Notes under the pieces: generated by a model
The model's input: only the letters and a program-made list of their open reading frames with translations
Told to the model about the DNA's origin: nothing
The model's database searches: none
From: JADJYF01 sp965278995
GTDB taxonomy: Bacteria > Pseudomonadota > Gammaproteobacteria > Ga0077536
DNA: 64,000 nt
NCBI GenBank assembly: GCA_965278995.1
Contig: OZ257136.1
Span: 2,356,001 to 2,420,000, forward strand
Reading direction: 5' to 3'
Shown: positions 62,790 through 64,000 of the stretch, piece after piece
Position numbering within the stretch: position 1 is the stretch's first letter
How the letters are laid out: every line of letters begins with the position of its first letter
Program-made: the position numbers and the translations under genes

Positions 62790-63378
62790 GCATTTGATGG
62801 TCTATGTCGTCGATGACGATCCATCGGCTTTACGTTCGCTTTGTGCACTGCTCTCGGCGCATGGCTTCAAGACCGCACCGTTTCGTTCCGCTGAAGCGTT
62901 TCTCGCCGCGTTCAATCCAGCGCGCAATGCCTGCCTGCTGCTCGATCTGCGCATGCCGGGCATGAGCGGCATCGAACTGCAGCGTGAACTCAAGGCACAG
63001 GGTCATCGTTTACCGATAGTCATGCTGACTGGGCACGGTGACGTGCCAGCGGCAGTCGAATCGATGAAAGCAGGAGCCATCGATTTCATCGAAAAGCCAT
63101 GCTCCGAAGACCAGCTTTTTCGTGCACTAGAAGCAGCGTCGAACGCACTCGCCAATCGCCCGACACCGGGCGTACCGGCAGCCGTCGTCGCCGAAAGATT
63201 GGCGCGCTTGACCGGGCGCGAACGGGAAGTGCTTGATCATCTGGTACTCGGCAAGACCAATAAGCAAATCGCCGAAGACCTTGGCATCAGCCAGCGCACG
63301 GTCGAAATTCATCGCGCGCGCATCCGCGAAAAAATGGACGTACGCGGCTTGTCAGATCTCATCCGCATGTTTCGCTGA
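62776..63378 (+). CDS. FixJ-type response regulator
   Basis: The 200-residue regulator has a receiver domain with the phospho-acceptor Asp57 in LLLDLRMPGMSG, the Thr/Lys switch residues in VMLTGHGDVP and FIEKPC, and a LuxR-type DNA-binding domain (LTGREREVLDHLVLGKTNKQIA, QRTVEIHRARIREKM). GGGAGA inside the end of bphP precedes the ATG. The overlap with bphP and the FixL/FixJ style strongly suggest that it is the direct partner of the phytochrome. Target genes are unknown. Confidence 0.93.
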   Translation: MPLREHLMVYVVDDDPSALRSLCALLSAHGFKTAPFRSAEAFLAAFNPARNACLLLDLRMPGMSGIELQRELKAQGHRLPIVMLTGHGDVPAAVESMKAGAIDFIEKPCSEDQLFRALEAASNALANRPTPGVPAAVVAERLARLTGREREVLDHLVLGKTNKQIAEDLGISQRTVEIHRARIREKMDVRGLSDLIRMFR

Positions 63379-63567
63379 GTGATATTCGGCTCCAGAGTTG
63401 AGCCATCTATATCGCGATAAGTACTTCTTACGTACGGAATTTACCGAGGTTGTGTGCGCTCTCACTCACTCAATAGAATGCACTCCGGGGACCAGTCCGC
63501 GGGCCGGTGGGCCAAACCCAAGAACTAGATAAAACCACCGCCCGTCTGCCAATGAGGTGGGGGAAAC

Positions 63568-63840
63568 GTGGCTAGAACAAACAACGACCGAAATCGGATC
63601 CTGGAAGATGCGACAAGCGAACCCGCTTGCCTGCACCGGGTGGAAGTGCTGCTCGACGACGAGCAGTTCGCGGCAGTCGAAGGTTGGCGTTCCGCCAATC
63701 TGATCCCGACACGACCCGAGGCGTTATGCGAACTCGTTCGCCTCGGATTGCTGAGCGAGATCGCCAAAATTCACCAGCTCGTTGCCGACATCCGCGCGTC
63801 GGTCGACAGTCGCCGGTTGCACCGTGACCTGACTGACTGA
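63568..63840 (+). CDS. small ribbon-helix-helix-like protein
   Basis: The 90-residue protein begins with GTG after GAGGTGGGGG. Its core EQFAAVEGWRSANLIPTRPEALCELVRLGL resembles the ribbon-helix-helix pattern in which a short strand is followed by a PTRxEAxxxLVxLGL helix pair. A C-terminal coiled helix follows. It may be a small DNA-binding protein. It lies 189 bp after the response regulator and is not clearly in its operon. Confidence 0.6.
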   Translation: MARTNNDRNRILEDATSEPACLHRVEVLLDDEQFAAVEGWRSANLIPTRPEALCELVRLGLLSEIAKIHQLVADIRASVDSRRLHRDLTD

Positions 63841-63864
63841 GTCGTGCTTGCCGATCCCGCGCGC

Positions 63865-63999
63865 TCAGGCGCTGCGGAACGCCGGCATCACCTCGCTGGC
63901 CATCAGGGCCAAGTTGCGGTCGTAGTAGTCGTCCGGGCAGGCGGTCGCCAACAGCACGAAGCGTGCGCCTGCGTCGACATACTCACGTAACCGTGCACG
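63865..63999 (-). CDS. C-terminal end of a luciferase-like (LLM class) oxidoreductase, partial
   Basis: The last 44 residues of a minus-strand gene that continues beyond the window read LREYVDAGARFVLLATA and MASEVMPAFRSA. This is the closing pattern of luciferase-family flavin monooxygenases (LxxYxdAGxxxfvl ... EVxPxfR). Only this tail is visible, so the subgroup cannot be named. Confidence 0.55.
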   Translation of the reverse strand, partial: RARLREYVDAGARFVLLATACPDDYYDRNLALMASEVMPAFRSA

Positions 64000-64000
64000 A

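Noticed and set aside
63410..63419. TATCGCGATA palindrome downstream of the response regulator gene as an operator
   Set aside because: Ten symmetric bases can occur by chance and no regulator or promoter supports it.
1..64000. CRISPR arrays, tRNA or rRNA genes, transposases and integrases
   Set aside because: No regularly spaced repeats, cloverleaf sequences, rRNA segments or recombinase genes were recognised by reading.

Overview
The window is GC-rich, densely coded DNA from a phototrophic proteobacterium. The evidence is a light-harvesting 2 gene pair (pucB-pucA), the pigment-complex assembly protein gene pucC, the photosynthesis repressor gene ppsR, and a bacteriophytochrome operon (bphO-bphP-response regulator). 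No reaction-centre or bacteriochlorophyll-synthesis genes lie in the window, so it is an outlying piece of the photosynthesis regulon. The Ala-rich tail on the alpha peptide, stand-alone RlmK-like and DUF1329 genes and the overall gene mix suggest a beta- or gammaproteobacterium rather than an alphaproteobacterium, but this is only an impression.

Layout. 0-4.3 kb: a catabolic group (VAO/4-cresol-dehydrogenase-type flavoprotein, a dienelactone-hydrolase/SnoaL fusion lacking its catalytic residues, an acyl-CoA dehydrogenase) with a 162-bp palindromic element. 4.3-7.3 kb: the light-harvesting island, with pucC convergent to pucBA, followed by an unrecognised gene whose product ends in 16-residue tandem repeats. 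All three units carry TGT-N12-ACA operators of the PpsR/CrtJ type. 7.4-29.5 kb: a molybdopterin oxidoreductase, a chemoreceptor, an amidase, DUF1329, amidotransferase, transaminase and MFS genes, a YyaL-like protein, a carrier-protein/acyl-AMP ligase/PlsC fusion, an RlmK-like methyltransferase and a hydratase. 30.2-34.1 kb: a lower-GC surface protein with an exosortase-type C-terminus, divergent from a LuxR-type regulator. 34.2-38.2 kb: a tartrate/malate dehydrogenase, amtB and glnK with a sigma-54 promoter candidate, and a Nudix hydrolase. 38.2-41.8 kb: a sigma-54 activator divergent from a luciferase-like monooxygenase that has a -24/-12 promoter. 41.9-57.9 kb: a frameshifted phoD, a P450, small-molecule oxidation genes, ribA, a Cys-less glutaredoxin, two CaiB-type CoA transferases with an amidase, and a dihaem peroxidase overlapping an epoxide hydrolase. 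58.2-63.8 kb: ppsR divergent from bphO-bphP-fixJ-like.

How it fits together (inference). BphO makes biliverdin for BphP. BphP senses red/far-red light and is predicted to phosphorylate the overlapping FixJ-type regulator. PpsR, encoded next to it, should repress the three operator-bearing units about 52 kb away. The rest looks like a metabolically versatile heterotroph breaking down aromatic, epoxide and branched acyl-CoA substrates.
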